NCBI GenBank assembly: GCA_910588855.1
Contig: CAJUSR010000055.1
Coordinates: 1 to 6,244, forward strand
Reading direction: 5' to 3'
Source: an uncultured Kineothrix sp.
GTDB taxonomy: Bacteria; Bacillota; Clostridia; Lachnospirales; Lachnospiraceae
Length of the DNA: 6,244 nt
The notes under the pieces were generated by a model. The model was not told the origin of the DNA. It saw nothing but the letters and a program-made list of their open reading frames with translations, and ran no database searches. The position numbers and the translations under genes were made by a program. Positions 5,556-6,244 of this stretch are shown piece after piece (the first letter of the stretch is position 1; every line of letters starts with the position of its first letter).

Positions 5556-5584
5556 AAACTAGCATATCGTAAATAAATTGTCAA
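5556..5584 (-). promoter_or_regulatory. Leftward promoter of the helix-rich gene
   Basis: On the minus strand TTGACA at 5579-5584 is perfect. It is followed by a 17-base spacer and TAGTTT at 5556-5561, preceded by TGC, which gives an extended -10. The predicted transcript starts near 5549, about 48 bases before the ATG of the gene ending at 4896. Its -35 box lies only 29 bases from the -35 box of the rightward antitoxin promoter, so the two are back to back. Confidence 0.6.
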
Positions 5585-5613
5585 TATCTACCATACCAAA
5601 CTTCCATCAGCAT

Positions 5614-5642
5614 TTGACAATTCCGCATAAATCTGCTAAGAT
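5614..5642 (+). promoter_or_regulatory. Rightward promoter of the antitoxin RNA
   Basis: TTGACA at 5614-5619 is a perfect -35 box. The spacer is 17 bases, and TAAGAT at 5637-5642 is preceded by TGC, giving an extended -10. The expected start is near 5649. No open reading frame follows before the terminator hairpin at 5695-5738, so the product should be a small RNA. Confidence 0.75.
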
Positions 5643-5648
5643 ATATTT

Positions 5649-5740
5649 ACATAAAGGTACTGCCGATAGACGGCTAGTCCGATTTCATATTAGCAAAAAT
5701 AGCCGCTAAAGTTTGTCAGACTGGGGGCGGCTATTTTTGT
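5649..5740 (+). ncRNA. Putative antisense antitoxin RNA of a type I toxin-antitoxin locus
   Basis: A transcript from the promoter at 5614-5642 would begin near 5649 and end at the hairpin around 5738, about 90 nt in all. Its 5' part can fold: ACT-GCCG at 5659-5665 pairs with CGGC-T-AGT at 5671-5678 around an ATAGA loop, with one bulged T. Its 3' part is complementary to the last codons, stop and 3' end of the leftward toxin mRNA. Convergent overlap at the 3' end with a shared terminator is the layout known for TxpA/RatA-type and related Firmicutes type I systems. Base pairing would block the toxin message or promote its decay. Ends are predicted from promoter and terminator only. Confidence 0.6.
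5695..5738. terminator. Bidirectional terminator shared by toxin mRNA and antitoxin RNA
   Basis: AAAAATAGCCGC at 5695-5706 pairs perfectly with GCGGCTATTTTT at 5727-5738 around a 20-base loop. The A- and T-rich outer ends supply U-runs in both directions. The toxin stop codon lies inside the right arm (5731-5733), so the toxin gene ends within the stem. Confidence 0.85.
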
Positions 5741-5835
5741 GGTTTATTATTATCCTTGCTTCCTATCGCATATCCGAGTCCGAAGGCTGTCAGGCATAAG
5801 CTGATGACCGCTATCAGACCTTCCATTGTCAACAT
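5731..5835 (-). CDS. Small hydrophobic holin-like toxin (type I toxin-antitoxin)
   Basis: The 34-residue peptide begins MLTMEGL. It has one membrane helix at about residues 5-26 (core GLIAVISLCLTAFGLGYAIG) and ends in a short charged tail, SKDNNKPQK. This is the plan of the putative holin-like toxins of Firmicutes type I systems, which insert in the cytoplasmic membrane and disturb its potential when overproduced. The ATG at 5833-5835 was chosen because AGGAGG lies nine bases upstream; a second in-frame ATG at 5824-5826 would give 31 residues. The stop falls inside a bidirectional terminator and a convergent small RNA overlaps the 3' end, which supports the toxin-antitoxin reading. The leader also holds a hairpin that may control translation. 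Such genes are too short for most gene finders and are often missed. Confidence 0.8.
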   Translation of the reverse strand: MLTMEGLIAVISLCLTAFGLGYAIGSKDNNKPQK

Positions 5836-5843
5836 TGGCAAAG

Positions 5844-5905
5844 CCCTCCTTTCCCAGATTCCTGCAGGCAGGTTTCTATGTAATCGGAGGGTCACAGTCC
5901 CTCCG
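5844..5905 (-). promoter_or_regulatory. Toxin mRNA leader hairpin with possible SD-sequestering switch
   Basis: In the toxin mRNA, CGGAGGG (5899-5905) pairs perfectly with CCCTCCG (5885-5891) around a seven-base loop. Further along, the toxin ribosome binding site AGGAGGG (5844-5850) repeats the same GGAGGG. The CCCTCC arm can therefore pair either with the upstream copy, leaving the site free, or with the site itself, closing it. Leader control of this sort is known for several type I toxins. Here it is inferred from complementarity alone. Confidence 0.5.
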
Positions 5906-5940
5906 TAGAAGAACTAGCCGCCTACCGTTATGGCAGCACC

Positions 5941-5969
5941 CATATAAATATTTTATCAGAAAATGTCGG
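5941..5969 (-). promoter_or_regulatory. Weak candidate toxin promoter
   Basis: On the minus strand CCGACA (5964-5969) and TATATG (5941-5946) are separated by 17 bases, each with four of six matches to consensus. A start near 5935 would give a leader of about 100 bases that includes the hairpin. It is the best pair found upstream of the toxin but is not strong. Confidence 0.3.
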
Positions 5970-6063
5970 ACGCTACAAGATGGTTTTCCGGCTTTTTTCT
6001 TTTTCCGCTTGCAATCCCGCCAAAACAGAGGTAAGCTACGACACCACGGAAGGAGGGATTGGA

Positions 6064-6244
6064 TTGGAAAAAGATTCTGCATTGTACCAGCTCATGGACA
6101 CCCGCATGCACAGCGTCATGAACGGCATTGTAAGCAGTGACGGGGAATACCAGGCGATTCTCCGAAAGTCTGACGTATACTCCGGCGAACTGAATATTAT
6201 CCCCCTTGGGAGCCACCAGTTTCCCGCTTCAGAGCCATCCGGAA
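6064..6244 (+). CDS. Unknown protein, 5' part only (runs off the window)
   Basis: A rightward frame open to the right edge starts at TTG 6064-6066, with AGGAGG seven bases upstream inside GGAAGGAGGG. It reads LEKDSALYQLMDTRMHSVMN and then continues into a polar stretch with SDGEYQAILRKSDVYSGELN, 60 residues to the edge. The N-terminus looks helical and soluble, with no signal peptide. I do not recognise the family. An in-frame ATG at 5980 would lengthen it by 28 residues but has no ribosome binding site, and the ATG at 6094 has none either, so TTG is preferred. It faces away from the leftward toxin gene, and their upstream regions overlap. The strong ribosome binding site is the chief support that it is real. 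Confidence 0.6.
   Translation, partial: MEKDSALYQLMDTRMHSVMNGIVSSDGEYQAILRKSDVYSGELNIIPLGSHQFPASEPSG

Noticed and set aside
5826..6140. Rightward open frame of 104 codons
   Set aside because: It lies antisense to the toxin start and leader and is in a different frame from the supported gene at 6064; its composition is Arg-rich and typical of a shadow frame.
5876..6216. Two overlapping leftward open frames of 68 and 86 codons
   Set aside because: They lie opposite the supported TTG-start gene, lack ribosome binding sites and have no recognisable motif.

Overview
The window looks like a stretch of a low-to-mid GC Firmicutes genome, probably a gut clostridium of the Lachnospiraceae type. The grounds are strong AGGAGG-type ribosome binding sites on almost every gene, TTG/GTG starts beside ATG, TTGACA promoters with extended -10 boxes, and protein families common in those bacteria. 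This assignment is inference from style, not from a marker gene.

Region 1 (about 1-1924) is ordinary metabolic or regulatory DNA. Three genes read leftward with short gaps: an FMN/Fe-S flavoprotein, an AraC-family regulator and a small cupin. They end in a strong hairpin terminator at 41-81. A promoter with a perfect TATAAT lies upstream of the flavoprotein, so the three are probably one operon, likely an inducible redox or small-molecule response.

Region 2 (about 1925-4895) is accessory and AT-rich. Two non-coding stretches (2151-2508 and about 4330-4768) carry some 19 copies of a 16-bp motif with the form N-TTT-(GCC or CCG)-TG-NNN-GTAT. In the first stretch seven head-to-tail copies start 20-21 bp apart, which is two helical turns, with inverted copies on both sides. 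This looks like a plasmid or ICE iteron/partition array, but no Rep or Par gene is in the window. Between the two stretches lie a leftward two-gene unit (a predicted HExxH zinc metallopeptidase and a one-membrane-span small protein) and the remains of two older genes, one of them the first 30 codons or so of a Fic-family protein.

Region 3 (about 4896-6244) starts with a leftward, helix-rich unknown protein with its own promoter. Beyond it is a compact type I toxin-antitoxin candidate: a 34-residue hydrophobic holin-like toxin (5731-5835, leftward) and a convergent RNA of about 90 nt from a strong promoter at 5614-5642. The two meet at a bidirectional terminator. The toxin leader has a hairpin whose CCCTCC arm could also pair with the toxin ribosome binding site. 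A rightward unknown gene with a TTG start runs off the right edge.

The parts most worth following up are the bipartite 16-bp repeat system, the metallopeptidase/membrane-protein pair it flanks, and the toxin-antitoxin locus.
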